A stretch of 64,000 bases of DNA, taken from assembly GCA_028277345.1 (NCBI GenBank), contig JANQGM010000012.1, positions 16,408 to 80,407 of the forward strand, in the 5' to 3' direction. This document shows, in pieces, positions 1-9,825 of this stretch (the first letter of the stretch is position 1; each line of letters opens with the position of its first letter). The translations under genes and the position numbers were made by a program. This DNA is from Candidatus Bipolaricaulota bacterium (GTDB taxonomy: Bacteria > Bipolaricaulota > Bipolaricaulia > UBA7950 > UBA9294). The notes under the pieces were generated by a model. That model ran no database searches, had not been told where the DNA came from, and worked only from the letters and a program-made list of their open reading frames with translations.

Positions 1-602
1 TCGAAATGGAGAATTTCTAGCTCGGACAGCGCTTCGCGGATCTCAATCTGGCCATTGGCGACGATCCGTGCGGGGCGCGTGTACTCCTCGATGACGTCAA
101 TGGGGGAAAAGACGGCGCGGTACTCGAAGGGCGGGACCCTCGTTTCGGGCAATCCTCCGACGTAGATGGCGACGGATTCCGTACGGTCGAGAGCCGCGCT
201 CTCGTATCCGATGAGTAGGTTGCTCATTCCGGGCGCCACACCGCAGTCGATGATGGCCGTCATGCCGTTTTGTTTGGCAAGGTCATCCAAGGCAAAGGGA
301 TCCTCAGGAAAGAAGGCGATATCCACGACGTTCTTCTTGGCCTCAAGAATCGCGCGAAGCGTTCGGAATCCAAGAAATCCCGGAACGGCGCTGATGACGA
401 GGTCGGCGTCTCGAACGGCGCGGGCAACCGTGCTGGAGACGGAAAAATCGAGCCGCTCGCCAGGGATGCCGTGCGATGATTCCAACCGTTGGATTCGCTG
501 GGTATCGCGATCGGCGACTCGCACCTCAAATTGCGAATCCTTAGCCAGATCGATCGCCATGGCGCTTCCGACCCGGCCTGCTCCCAATACAATCGTCCTC
601 AT
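1..602 (-). CDS. Saccharopine dehydrogenase-like NAD(P)-binding oxidoreductase (truncated by window edge)
   Basis: Hand translation of the minus strand from ATG at 602: MRTIVLGAGRVGSAMAIDLAKDSQFEVRVADRDTQRIQRL... Rossmann GAGRVG motif. Open to position 1, so absent from the ORF track. Confidence 0.8.
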   Translation of the reverse strand, partial: MRTIVLGAGRVGSAMAIDLAKDSQFEVRVADRDTQRIQRLESSHGIPGERLDFSVSSTVARAVRDADLVISAVPGFLGFRTLRAILEAKKNVVDIAFFPEDPFALDDLAKQNGMTAIIDCGVAPGMSNLLIGYESAALDRTESVAIYVGGLPETRVPPFEYRAVFSPIDVIEEYTRPARIVANGQIEIREALSELEILHF

Positions 603-645
603 TCCGCCTCCTTGGTCGCCTCCATTGTACCGCGCGAGCGGTCTG

Positions 646-1278
646 TCATTCGACGATGGCGACCGCACGCACGGGCGATCCCTCAAGTCCACGAATGCGA
701 AGCGGGAATGCGGCCAGCCGGACGTTGGCGCCACGATCGATCGAACGCTTCAACTCGCTCAGATTGGCCAATCCCTCCAGGATCGGAATGCCTGCACTCA
801 AGAGCTTACGATGAACGAGGAAATCTCCTGTTGTGCAGTCGACGCTGGGCGAGTCGAAGCCAACGAGGGCAACGCGCCCGGCGACAAGACGGTCGGCCAG
901 AGCCTCGGTGAGCACGGGGAATCCGGCATAGTACTCGCGCGTTCCCGCGCGTTGCTCCCATCCGGTGGAGAAAAGCACGGCCTTGCCGGCGACGGCGTCC
1001 GTTCCATCAAGCAGCGCCGCGTCCAATGTTGAACCAGAGGTACAAATGAGCGTGATTTCAGGGAAGCGAAGAGGCGTGTCGGCAATATCGCACCCCTGAG
1101 GATCAAAGTGAAGGGGTGCGTCAAAATGGGTGCCGCAATGGGGATCGAATACGGACAGTCGGGAAACCGTCATCCCTGGGACGTCGTACTCCAGCCGGTC
1201 GATGGCGATGCCAGATTCGTCTCCGGGATAGGCGAGCGCTCCGTCAGCAAGCCGTTGGGATAGGTCAATGAGTTGCAT
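646..1278 (-). CDS. Cyclase / kynurenine formamidase-like metal-dependent hydrolase
   Basis: ORF 646..1332, likely start MQLIDLSQ. Contains the cyclase-family segment DPHCGTHFDAPLHF. Confidence 0.85.
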   Translation of the reverse strand: MQLIDLSQRLADGALAYPGDESGIAIDRLEYDVPGMTVSRLSVFDPHCGTHFDAPLHFDPQGCDIADTPLRFPEITLICTSGSTLDAALLDGTDAVAGKAVLFSTGWEQRAGTREYYAGFPVLTEALADRLVAGRVALVGFDSPSVDCTTGDFLVHRKLLSAGIPILEGLANLSELKRSIDRGANVRLAAFPLRIRGLEGSPVRAVAIVE

Positions 1279-1384
1279 GATACCTCCACTCTGTCGATGC
1301 CTAACACTACGCAAGCCGGCGAGCTTTCGCATGGACCGATCGAAGCGGCTCGATTGGGGCGATACACTCTACGTAGGAGGTCCC

Positions 1385-3253
1385 ATGAATCTGCGCGAAG
1401 TATCTTCATTCTTGACGAGCGAAGTGTCGGGTCTGCGTGCGAAAAACGCTGTGGCAGCAATTGCCCGGCACCACCGAATTCAAGCCTCTCCCGGCTACGA
1501 TGATGCGGTTCAGTTCATCGTAAAGGAGCTCGACTCCGCAGGGATTTCTTCGACCGTCTCCTCGTACATTGCGGACGGGAAAACGAAAACCTTCGGGTGG
1601 GTTTCGCCTCCCGGCTGGCGTATCGAATCGGGACGACTCATGCAGCTTTCTCCAACAGAGCGTGCGCTGGCTGACTTCGACCCTGTCCAGGTTTCTATCT
1701 TGGGACAATCAGGAGCGGGAGAGGGTGAGGGCGAGCTCATCCATGTGGAGACGCTGGAGTCTGAAGACGATCTCTCGGACATCGACTTGAGCGGCAAGTT
1801 CTTGCTCACCACGAGCCGTCCGGCGTCGACGTTGAGGTGGTTGGAAGGGAAGGGGCTGGCCGGCCTCATTGTCTACCCGGATAGCCGGCGAGCGGCCGCC
1901 TCCTATGAGTTGGTCCAATACGCGGGACTCTTCCCAGCAGCGAAGCAGCTGGATTGGGTACCGATGGGGTTCTCCATCTCGCGACGAACGGCCGACGGAT
2001 TGCTGAAGGACCTCGCGAAAGGCCCGATTCGCGTTCGGGGGTATGTCGATGCCGAGTTTCTCGATCATCCCATGCAGGTCCTGGAAGCCCGCATCCCTGG
2101 AGCCGTGGCTTGTGCCCCCGAAGTCCTTCTGGTGGCGCACCTCTGCCATCCCGCACCCTCCGCGAATGACAATGCATCAGGTAGCGGCCTGCTCGTGGAG
2201 ATTGCTCGGGTTCTGCAGGCTCTTTCAGCTCGGGGCGATCTCGCCAACAGCATCCGCTTGATCTGGGTCCCCGAATTCAATGGCGCGATCCCCTGGGCTG
2301 CCGCCAACGCCGAGTCGTTGGAACGCGTCGCCTTCTGCATCAATTTGGATATGGTGGGGCAGTCCCCAGAATTGATCGGCGAGCCCTTGCGCGTTTTCCG
2401 GGTTCCCAATTCGCATCCTTCATTCCTCAACGCCTGCTTTGAACCCCTGCTCAGTCAAATCGCGTCTGATCCGGGATCGTTGGCCGATCAAGGGTCGCGG
2501 CGTGTTCTGCATTGGATCTTGGACACCCCAAGTGGCGGAAGCGATCACCTGGTCTTCCAAGCGCCGCCCATTGGCGTGCCGTCCGTGATGTTCGGGCATG
2601 ACGATCCGTATTGGCATACGAATCTCGATACCTTGGAGAAGGTGGATCCTACGCGGTTGAAGTGCGTCGGCATTCTCACCGCGTGCTTGGCCTGCCTTCC
2701 TTCATGGAGCGGTGCCGAGGCGAGCGCGCTGGTGGAGTGGGTCTCCTCCTTCGCACATCGCGCGCTGGCTGAGGCGAGCCGACTGGCTCGGTCGGCGGAC
2801 GACGTGACCGGAGTTCGTTTGCTCGATACGGCACTGAGCGTCGAGCAGGCACGCGTGCGCTCGCTTGCTGAGTTCATGCCCGATGACTGGGATGCTTCGA
2901 ACCTGCTTGAATCGTTATCGACAACCCACCGGATCTTTCGACATCGTCTCTCTGGGGAGGGGTCGAGCGAGCCTCCAAATCGCGATGCCCGCCCGGTACG
3001 GATCATGGAGGGGCCGGTTCGCTACTCGCTGATGCAAGAGATCCTGAAAGAGGACCGAGATTTCCTGGCAGAGACGCTCTTTTCGCATCATGGCGCCCCC
3101 CCGCAGGTGCTGGCCAATCTTGCCGATGGCACGCGGACGATCGATGAGATTTCCGCCCATCTGTCGCTCGATTTCAAAACGGTGTACGATAGCGAAACGA
3201 TTCACCGGGCAGTCCGGATTCTCAAGCATGCGGGGTACCTTCGTGACGTCTGA
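1385..3253 (+). CDS. M28/DUF4910-type aminopeptidase with C-terminal winged-helix-like tail
   Basis: ATG 1385 preceded by taggaggtccc. Motifs HLCHPAPSANDNASGSG, FCINLDMVG and GGSDHLVF resemble M28/DUF4910 metallopeptidases. Confidence 0.8.
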   Translation: MNLREVSSFLTSEVSGLRAKNAVAAIARHHRIQASPGYDDAVQFIVKELDSAGISSTVSSYIADGKTKTFGWVSPPGWRIESGRLMQLSPTERALADFDPVQVSILGQSGAGEGEGELIHVETLESEDDLSDIDLSGKFLLTTSRPASTLRWLEGKGLAGLIVYPDSRRAAASYELVQYAGLFPAAKQLDWVPMGFSISRRTADGLLKDLAKGPIRVRGYVDAEFLDHPMQVLEARIPGAVACAPEVLLVAHLCHPAPSANDNASGSGLLVEIARVLQALSARGDLANSIRLIWVPEFNGAIPWAAANAESLERVAFCINLDMVGQSPELIGEPLRVFRVPNSHPSFLNACFEPLLSQIASDPGSLADQGSRRVLHWILDTPSGGSDHLVFQAPPIGVPSVMFGHDDPYWHTNLDTLEKVDPTRLKCVGILTACLACLPSWSGAEASALVEWVSSFAHRALAEASRLARSADDVTGVRLLDTALSVEQARVRSLAEFMPDDWDASNLLESLSTTHRIFRHRLSGEGSSEPPNRDARPVRIMEGPVRYSLMQEILKEDRDFLAETLFSHHGAPPQVLANLADGTRTIDEISAHLSLDFKTVYDSETIHRAVRILKHAGYLRDV

Positions 3254-3312
3254 TCGCCCGCGCCGCTGAAGAACGTTCGCCCGAACGATCGTGTACGATC
3301 TCGACCGATTCG

Positions 3313-4551
3313 ATGCCGGATCAGGGGGATTCCGTGACTCACATTCAACCTGTTGCCCGTCTGCTCATTGTCCTTCGGCGCTATGATCGCCGGTTCTGGA
3401 CTCTGCTGCTTATCCAGCTGATCGTGGCCGCCGGTTTCGGCGCTGCCATGCCCTATGTCAGCCTGTACTTGCACACCCAGCTCGGCGCTCCAATGACGAC
3501 GGTCGGCATGATTATGTTGGTATCGGCACTGGTGGCATCGGGGGGGCGTATCCTCGGAGGAGAAATCGCCGATCGCCTTGGCCGGCGTCCCCTCATTCTG
3601 ATCGGAATGAATCTGCGCGTTGTGGTCTTCGCCGTCATGGCGTTGGGCATCTGGTGGCGGTGGCCGGTGTGGGCGATTGGATTCGTTTTTCTATCCATCC
3701 GTCTGGTGGGAGGCGCGGTTCGTCCAGGCCTGATGGCCATGGTCGCGGATGTCGTTTCATCCGAACGCCGCGTTGAGGCCTTCGCCCTGTTTCGGATCGG
3801 GTCGAAGGCGGGATGGGCCATCGGGACGGCTATCGGCGGGTTCCTGGTGTCGATTTCCTATGCCTCGCTGTTCGTGCTGACGATGGGGGTCAGTCTGATT
3901 GGCATGCTACTTGTGGCGGGGTTTGTGTGCGAGTCGATCCGTACGACGGAAACGGAGCGCTTTGCGCTCCGGCGCGTCCTCGATGTCGGACGTGACCTGA
4001 GGTTCCTCGTTTTTTGCGGTTGGAGCGTTCTCCTGTTTGTCGTCATGGGGCAGTTTGCCAGCACGCTGGCCGTGTTCTCGACGCAGTCGATTGGAATCGC
4101 CGAGGCTGAACTAGGGTGGCTGTTTATGATCAACGGCATCGGCGTGGTCGCCTTCCAGTGGCCGGCGGCACGGCTTGCCGGACGCGTGGGAATCCGAAAA
4201 GGATTGGTGCTGGGCTGTTTAGGATATGCCATCGGCTATTTCTCCGTGGGTTTGGCGCCGGGGTTCGGATGGCTCATCGGCGCGATGATCCTCATCACGC
4301 TTGGCGAGGTGATGTTCTCACCGACGTCCATGGCCGCTGTGGCCAACATGGCGCCGTTAGACCGCGTCGGCCGCTACATGGGGTTCTTCGGACTCACCGA
4401 GGCCCTCGGCTGGTCGCTGGGGCCGTTCCTTGGAGGCGTTCTGTTTGACCGACTCGCTGGCTCGCCTCTGTTGCTGTGGAGCATGATCTCGGCGATTGGA
4501 CTCGTCGCTGCGTTCGGGTTCTACATGACGCAACCCAAAGAAACCGCCTAG
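3313..4551 (+). CDS. MFS transporter
   Basis: About 12 hydrophobic segments; MFS-like loop GGEIADRLGRRPLILIG. Confidence 0.85.
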   Translation: MPDQGDSVTHIQPVARLLIVLRRYDRRFWTLLLIQLIVAAGFGAAMPYVSLYLHTQLGAPMTTVGMIMLVSALVASGGRILGGEIADRLGRRPLILIGMNLRVVVFAVMALGIWWRWPVWAIGFVFLSIRLVGGAVRPGLMAMVADVVSSERRVEAFALFRIGSKAGWAIGTAIGGFLVSISYASLFVLTMGVSLIGMLLVAGFVCESIRTTETERFALRRVLDVGRDLRFLVFCGWSVLLFVVMGQFASTLAVFSTQSIGIAEAELGWLFMINGIGVVAFQWPAARLAGRVGIRKGLVLGCLGYAIGYFSVGLAPGFGWLIGAMILITLGEVMFSPTSMAAVANMAPLDRVGRYMGFFGLTEALGWSLGPFLGGVLFDRLAGSPLLLWSMISAIGLVAAFGFYMTQPKETA

Positions 4552-5249
4552 CCGACGGGGACCTGGAGAAACCGCCGAACGATACGGTCTGCGGTGTCGT
4601 TGGGCGGGGGCACGTGCCGAAGCGCGCGAAGCAAATGCCTGGACGGTTTTCTTCCCATCAGCAGCGCGGCGCGGATGAAGAACTTGGCCTTGCGGGATGA
4701 AATCTCGGGATGCGCCTGAATTCCCCAGACGGGAGCCGTCCCATAGCGCAGAACGTGGGTATCGCAGTGCTCGGTTCGCCCCAGCTTGATCCAGGGCGAT
4801 GGGGGATTGCAGACCTCATCGAAGTGGTAGACGAAGGTCGTCCAGGGCGATGTGAGGTCCTCGAACAACGCGTCCTTGCCCGTCATCTGTATCTGTGCCC
4901 AGCCCACTTCAGGCGGTGCTGATTTCACCAAATACTCCGGCCCGGAGAGTGCATAGACGAGCATCTGGTGTCCGAAGCAAGAGCCGAGGATGGGACGTCT
5001 TCGCTCTAGTGCCTCTTGAATGAGACGGACCTCGGCATCATACCAGGGCTTGGGCTCGAGAATGGAGGTCTCGGAGCCCGTGAGCAGCAGGTGGGTGACG
5101 GTCTCAAGATCGGGAACGCGCCGCCCGGAAGGAACGTTCACGACTGTGGTTCGAATACCGCGCAGATGCGATTTCCAGTGCCACGACGGTTTGAAAAGAT
5201 GGCGGTGTACGGCGTTGTCGAGAATCAGTACATGGGGTGCCGAGTTCAT
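4548..5249 (-). CDS. Class I glutamine amidotransferase-like protein
   Basis: GSCFGHQML nucleophile elbow and GIQAHPEIS His-Glu motif. Confidence 0.85.
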   Translation of the reverse strand: MNSAPHVLILDNAVHRHLFKPSWHWKSHLRGIRTTVVNVPSGRRVPDLETVTHLLLTGSETSILEPKPWYDAEVRLIQEALERRRPILGSCFGHQMLVYALSGPEYLVKSAPPEVGWAQIQMTGKDALFEDLTSPWTTFVYHFDEVCNPPSPWIKLGRTEHCDTHVLRYGTAPVWGIQAHPEISSRKAKFFIRAALLMGRKPSRHLLRALRHVPPPNDTADRIVRRFLQVPVG

Positions 5250-5300
5250 ACGGAAGTATAGCCGTTGCCGTGCGTTTGCAGGAGCCTGAGCGGCTGTCGG

Positions 5301-5675
5301 TCAGTCGGGAAGGCGGGGTTTCCTTCGGGAGGTCTTCTTTTGACCTCTTTTGATCTTTTCGTTCCGGATTTTCGCACGGACGCGGTTGGGAACGCGCGTC
5401 CGGATGCGCTTCTTTTTCGGACGATGAAGCCTCTCAAGTCGCGTTCGTAGCTCGCGGAGCGCCAGCTGCTTGTTCCGCAATTGGCTGCGTTCGCGTTGGC
5501 AGGTCACGGTGATTCCGGACGGAAGATGACGCAATCGAACGGCCGTATCTCGTGTATTGACATGCTGTCCGCCTGGACCGCTGGAGCGGAAGGTATCCAT
5601 CTCGCATTGAGCGAGGAGCGCGTCATCGGATTCCGGAATGCGGGGCGCATCGGTGACCATAGCATCATCATACAC
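5301..5675 (-). CDS. Peptide chain release factor-like (RF-1 domain, GGQ) protein
   Basis: [25 protein letters not shown] plus a basic C-terminal tail; short, single-domain. Confidence 0.85.
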   Translation of the reverse strand: MYDDAMVTDAPRIPESDDALLAQCEMDTFRSSGPGGQHVNTRDTAVRLRHLPSGITVTCQRERSQLRNKQLALRELRTRLERLHRPKKKRIRTRVPNRVRAKIRNEKIKRGQKKTSRRKPRLPD

Positions 5676-5699
5676 GCCGGGAGATGCGGAGCGGTGATC

Positions 5700-5717
5700 A
5701 TGTGATTCATATCACAT
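5700..5717. promoter_or_regulatory. CRP/FNR-family-like operator palindrome
   Basis: ATGTGATTCATATCACAT: perfect 7-4-7 inverted repeat, equal to TGTGA-N6-TCACA. Confidence 0.6.
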
Positions 5718-5750
5718 TGGGGTCGAGCTTTGATTCGGTTTCGCGCGAAA

Positions 5751-5766
5751 CGTGATGAACATCACA
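5751..5766. promoter_or_regulatory. Second CRP/FNR-family-like operator
   Basis: CGTGATGAACATCACA: CGTGA-N6-TCACA, centre 50 bp from the first palindrome. Confidence 0.55.
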
Positions 5767-5881
5767 TTCGGAGGCATGCGCGAGAGAATAACCCTCTGCG
5801 TAGCGTCTTCGTACAACGTGGCCACTCCCTCCCATCGAGCGCGTTGACTGAGTAAACTACGCACACAAGAGAGGTGTTGGC

Positions 5882-8860
5882 ATGTCACTGAGCCTTCAGC
5901 TATTCGGCGCTCCGGTCCTCCTCGACAGAGGGCAACCGGTTGCGCTGGGGCGCCGCAAGGCCATGGCATTGCTGGCGTATCTTGTCGTCACGGGGCGACC
6001 ACACCATCGAGAGTCATTGGCGGCACTGCTCTGGCCGGAATCGAACGGGGCCGCTGCTTATTCAGCACTTCGCAACGTCTTGTGGATTCTCCGTCAAACC
6101 TCGCTGGAAGCGCACATCGAGAGCGACCGGAGCACCGTTCAAATCAATCCGAGTGTGGGCCTTGAGGTCGATGTGCTTCGATTCCGCCAGGGATTGGAGG
6201 CCTGCCCTTCGGGAACGCACGACCGGGCGATCGTCTGCGAGGTCTGCGAGCCGGGGTTGCGTGTGGCAGCGGACCTTTGGGTGGGTCCCTTCATGGACGG
6301 GTTCTCTGTAGCCAACTCGGGTGTGTTCGAGGATTGGCAGCTTGCTGAAGGCGAAGCCCTTCGGCGGGAGCATGTCGAGACGCTTGATCGACTCTACGAT
6401 GCAGAGATGATCGCGAAGCGATGGTCGGCGGCCGCGAACCTCGCCCGCCGACGGCTTCAAGCGGATCCCCTGAATGAACTCGGATTCAGAGCATTGATGC
6501 GCGCGCTGAGCGCTGAAGGGAAGCGTTCGGAAGCGCTGCGCGTCTACAACGAGTGCTCGCGAATCCTTCACGAAGAAATGGGATTGGAGCCTGAGCGCGA
6601 GACTCGCGAACTGGCTGATCGCGTTCGAGCATCGCGTCAGAACAGGTCCGCCGTCTCCGAGAATCGAGCCTTTCGCTTGCCGCCCAGCCCTCATCCGTTC
6701 GTCGGGAGGGGGGATCTTGCCGACCGCTTGTCGGCGCGACTGCTGGAACGGGCTTCCCCCGTGACCACACTCGTCGGACTGGGGGGTGCGGGAAAGACGA
6801 GCTTAGCCCTCCATGTGGGGCGATGCATGAAAAGCGAATTCTCGCACGGCATCGTGTTTGTGGCGTTGGATTCGGCTCGAGGCCCTCATCGGGTTTGCTC
6901 CGCAGTGGCTCAGACGCTGGGGATCTCACTGGTCCGAGAGCGTGGCTCGGAATTGATCCAGCAATTGGCAGATTACTTGCAGGAACGCGAGTTGCTTCTC
7001 ATCCTTGATGGCGCGGAACATGTCCTTCGTCAAGTCGCCAAGCTGTGTGCGGGATTGCGTCACATCGCGGGACTGCGTGTTCTTGTTACCTCCCGAATCT
7101 CGCTGGATATCGAAGGAGAAACTGTCCTTCCGTTGCATGGGTTGGATACGCCGTCGGCAGCGACGCCGCCGGAGAAGCTGGCCGGTTACCCGTCCATCCG
7201 CCTACTTCAGCTCTCCGCAGAACGCGGTGGCGAGTGGTCGCCTCCCTCTCCGCAGGAGTTTGCAGCGATGGGGCGGCTGGCGCGCCTCTTGGAAGGGTCG
7301 CCATTGGGATTGGAAATGGCGGCCGGATGGCGCTCGGTTCTCTCGTGGGAGGAGATTGTGGAACGGGTTTCAGGAAATCTCGAATTTCTCGTCGCGACGC
7401 GACACGATGTGCCCGCCAAGCACCGCACCTTCGCGGCCGTTTTCGAGCAAGCCTGGGATTTGCTGCCCGATGAAGCGCGGGAGGCACTGCGCGCGCTATC
7501 GGTGTTTCGAAACGGATTCACGATTCTAGCGGCGGAAGCCGTTACCAGGTGCCATCCAGGAATCCTCGCCTTGCTTGTGAATCGCTGCTTGGTGCGCCGG
7601 ATCGCATCGGATCGCTATGACATGCATGAACTGCTGCGCCAATTCGCATCCGCGAAGCTTGGGGCGAGCGGGCGCGTAGCGGAAATGATTCGGAAGCGAC
7701 ATGCCGAGTTCTATGCCGACGGCATGGAACTGTGGTTTTCGAAGCTGAAGGGGCGCACGCAATTCTCAACGTTGGCGGCCATCGAGGTTGAGATCGACAA
7801 CATCCGGGCGGCATTTCAGTATGCTGCTGAAACGGGTTTGGCGGAGGCGTTGGAACGATCGTGCGAGGGCCTCTTCTTCTATTACGACATGCGCACGCTG
7901 TTCGAAGAAGCGGAAACGGTTTTTCTGCAAGCCGTCGAAGCTTATCGGGCGCAATCGAGCGATAGATCGAGCATCGAGGCCTTTTTGGAGATTGCGGCTG
8001 GCTGGTGTGTCGCCAACCAGCGGCCCGATGTCGCGGAAGTGCGCCTTTCGAAGGGACTTGAGCTGCTCGGAGAAGGCGCGCCAAAGGATCGGCTCCATGC
8101 CATGGCGAACGTGATCTGTGCCTATGCCAATGTCGGGCGCGACCAAGAAGCCCTTGCGGCTCGAATCTCGGAAAGCGTTCGCTTCTACCGCGAGTGTGGC
8201 GACCTTTGGGGAGAGGGACTCGCGTTGGGTGCATGGGCGGTCCAGTTGAGCAAGCTTGGAGATGGGGATGCCGCCGAAAAGCTCGCCTACCGGAGTTTGC
8301 ATGCGCATCGTGAGATTGGCGATGCTTGGGGTGAGGGCTTGGCATTGATGTTCCTCGCCCGCCTCGCGGAGCGAAGAGGCGAGCTGGAATTGGCCTTGGC
8401 CCGGTACGAGGAAAGCCAACGTTTGTCCGAACCCATTGCAAGCGACATCGTGGGGGTCATTGATTCCATCACGAGTCAAGCCCGCGTGTCATTGGCGTTA
8501 GGAAACGCGGAGCAAGCAGATGTTTTGGCGACGCGCGCACTTGAACTCAGCCGAGGGGTCGGCAATCGTTTGTTTACGGGCGGGGCCTTGGTTGAGTTGG
8601 CACAAGCGCATCGTGCGCTGGGTAAGACAGAGTCCGCCAAAAGGTTGTTAGAAGAAGCGTTTCAGATGCTAAGCTACCGGCTGTGGAGGCGATATCAGGC
8701 AACATGTGCGCGACGCCTGGCGGACCTTGCCATCAGCGAGGCCGACATCGGACGCGCGGAGCAATGGCTTCGAGAAGCCTGCGCTCTCGATCCACAGCAC
8801 CCGGATCTCTCTGAGATCCGGGAGAGAGTGACGAGCGTGAAGAGGAGGGGGCGCGTCTAA
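5882..8860 (+). CDS. AfsR/SARP-like regulator: winged helix, BTAD, NTPase, TPR-like repeats
   Basis: N-terminal LQLFGAPVLLDRGQPVALGRRKAMALLAYL; BTAD-like NELGFRALMRALSAEGKRSEALRVYNECSRILHEEMGLEPERETREL; P-loop GLGGAGKTSLA; C-terminal TPR-like repeats. Confidence 0.9.
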   Translation: MSLSLQLFGAPVLLDRGQPVALGRRKAMALLAYLVVTGRPHHRESLAALLWPESNGAAAYSALRNVLWILRQTSLEAHIESDRSTVQINPSVGLEVDVLRFRQGLEACPSGTHDRAIVCEVCEPGLRVAADLWVGPFMDGFSVANSGVFEDWQLAEGEALRREHVETLDRLYDAEMIAKRWSAAANLARRRLQADPLNELGFRALMRALSAEGKRSEALRVYNECSRILHEEMGLEPERETRELADRVRASRQNRSAVSENRAFRLPPSPHPFVGRGDLADRLSARLLERASPVTTLVGLGGAGKTSLALHVGRCMKSEFSHGIVFVALDSARGPHRVCSAVAQTLGISLVRERGSELIQQLADYLQERELLLILDGAEHVLRQVAKLCAGLRHIAGLRVLVTSRISLDIEGETVLPLHGLDTPSAATPPEKLAGYPSIRLLQLSAERGGEWSPPSPQEFAAMGRLARLLEGSPLGLEMAAGWRSVLSWEEIVERVSGNLEFLVATRHDVPAKHRTFAAVFEQAWDLLPDEAREALRALSVFRNGFTILAAEAVTRCHPGILALLVNRCLVRRIASDRYDMHELLRQFASAKLGASGRVAEMIRKRHAEFYADGMELWFSKLKGRTQFSTLAAIEVEIDNIRAAFQYAAETGLAEALERSCEGLFFYYDMRTLFEEAETVFLQAVEAYRAQSSDRSSIEAFLEIAAGWCVANQRPDVAEVRLSKGLELLGEGAPKDRLHAMANVICAYANVGRDQEALAARISESVRFYRECGDLWGEGLALGAWAVQLSKLGDGDAAEKLAYRSLHAHREIGDAWGEGLALMFLARLAERRGELELALARYEESQRLSEPIASDIVGVIDSITSQARVSLALGNAEQADVLATRALELSRGVGNRLFTGGALVELAQAHRALGKTESAKRLLEEAFQMLSYRLWRRYQATCARRLADLAISEADIGRAEQWLREACALDPQHPDLSEIRERVTSVKRRGRV

Positions 8861-8895
8861 TGGAACGGACCAAGCCGGATAGTGAGGGTGAATGG

Positions 8896-9825
8896 ATGAT
8901 GAGGCCGCCTGCCAACGCCTCGTTGGTCATCCTTGCCGCTGGGATGGGCAGCCGCTATGGAGGTCTGAAGCAAATTGAACCCGTCGGTCCAAACGGTGAA
9001 TGGCTCATCGAGTACTCCGTCTACGACGCCTTGGCTGTCGGATTCCAACGGATCGTATTCGTGGTGCAGCGAGATCAGAAAAGGGCGTTCCAGGATCTTT
9101 TCAAGGAGAAGTTGAGTGATCGATGCCGCGTGGAGTTCGCCGAACAGCTGATAGCGGACGTCCCCTTGAGTCCCGCGATCGATCGCGTGGGGCGAACCAA
9201 GCCGTGGGGGACCGGACATGCCGTCCTCGCCGCACGACGGTGCGTGACCGGGGCCTTCGCTGTGATCAACGCCGATGACTTCTATGGTCGCGGCTCCTAT
9301 GCCGCCTTGACCCGTTTCCTGACGGCAACGGCGGATGGCAGTCCGGCGTGCGCCCTCGTCGGCTTCGACTTGCTCCAAACCCTCTCCGCGACCGGTCCAG
9401 TATCCAGGGGAGTCTGCGATGTTTCGGACGACGGAACCTTGATCAGGATTGTCGAGCGAACGAACGTTCATCGCTCGAACGAAGGCCTCGTTTACACCGA
9501 CCTTCAAGGCGCCTCTCACCCGCTTGCGGTCGATGCCATCGCGTCGATGAACATGTGGGCCTTTCCGATGGGGTTCATGCAACAGTTGGGGGACCAGTTC
9601 GTCCGATTTCTGAGTTCGGCGGATGCGGATCATGAGCAGAATGAGTTTTACCTTCCTGGGGCCGTTGATGCGTTGCGCGAAAGCGAGCGTGTCAGCGTGC
9701 GCGTTCTGCCGACCTCAGAGCGTTGGATGGGGGTAACCCATCGGGAAGATCTCGCATCCGTGCGGCGTGGAGTGCAGGACCTCGTCCAGCGTGGCGTTTA
9801 TCCGAAAGATCTATGGCGCGACTGA
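8896..9825 (+). CDS. Sugar nucleotidyltransferase-like protein
   Basis: SLVILAAGMGSRYGGLKQIEPVGPNGEWLIEYSVYDA (GxGTR-like NTP-transferase signature). Confidence 0.85.
   Translation: MMRPPANASLVILAAGMGSRYGGLKQIEPVGPNGEWLIEYSVYDALAVGFQRIVFVVQRDQKRAFQDLFKEKLSDRCRVEFAEQLIADVPLSPAIDRVGRTKPWGTGHAVLAARRCVTGAFAVINADDFYGRGSYAALTRFLTATADGSPACALVGFDLLQTLSATGPVSRGVCDVSDDGTLIRIVERTNVHRSNEGLVYTDLQGASHPLAVDAIASMNMWAFPMGFMQQLGDQFVRFLSSADADHEQNEFYLPGAVDALRESERVSVRVLPTSERWMGVTHREDLASVRRGVQDLVQRGVYPKDLWRD

Noticed and set aside
166-1032. 288-aa plus-strand ORF
   Set aside because: Antisense to the saccharopine dehydrogenase-like and cyclase-like genes.
3288-3301. GATCGT-GT-ACGATC inverted repeat upstream of an MFS gene
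   Set aside because: Short and common in GATC-rich sequence; no second copy or supporting context.
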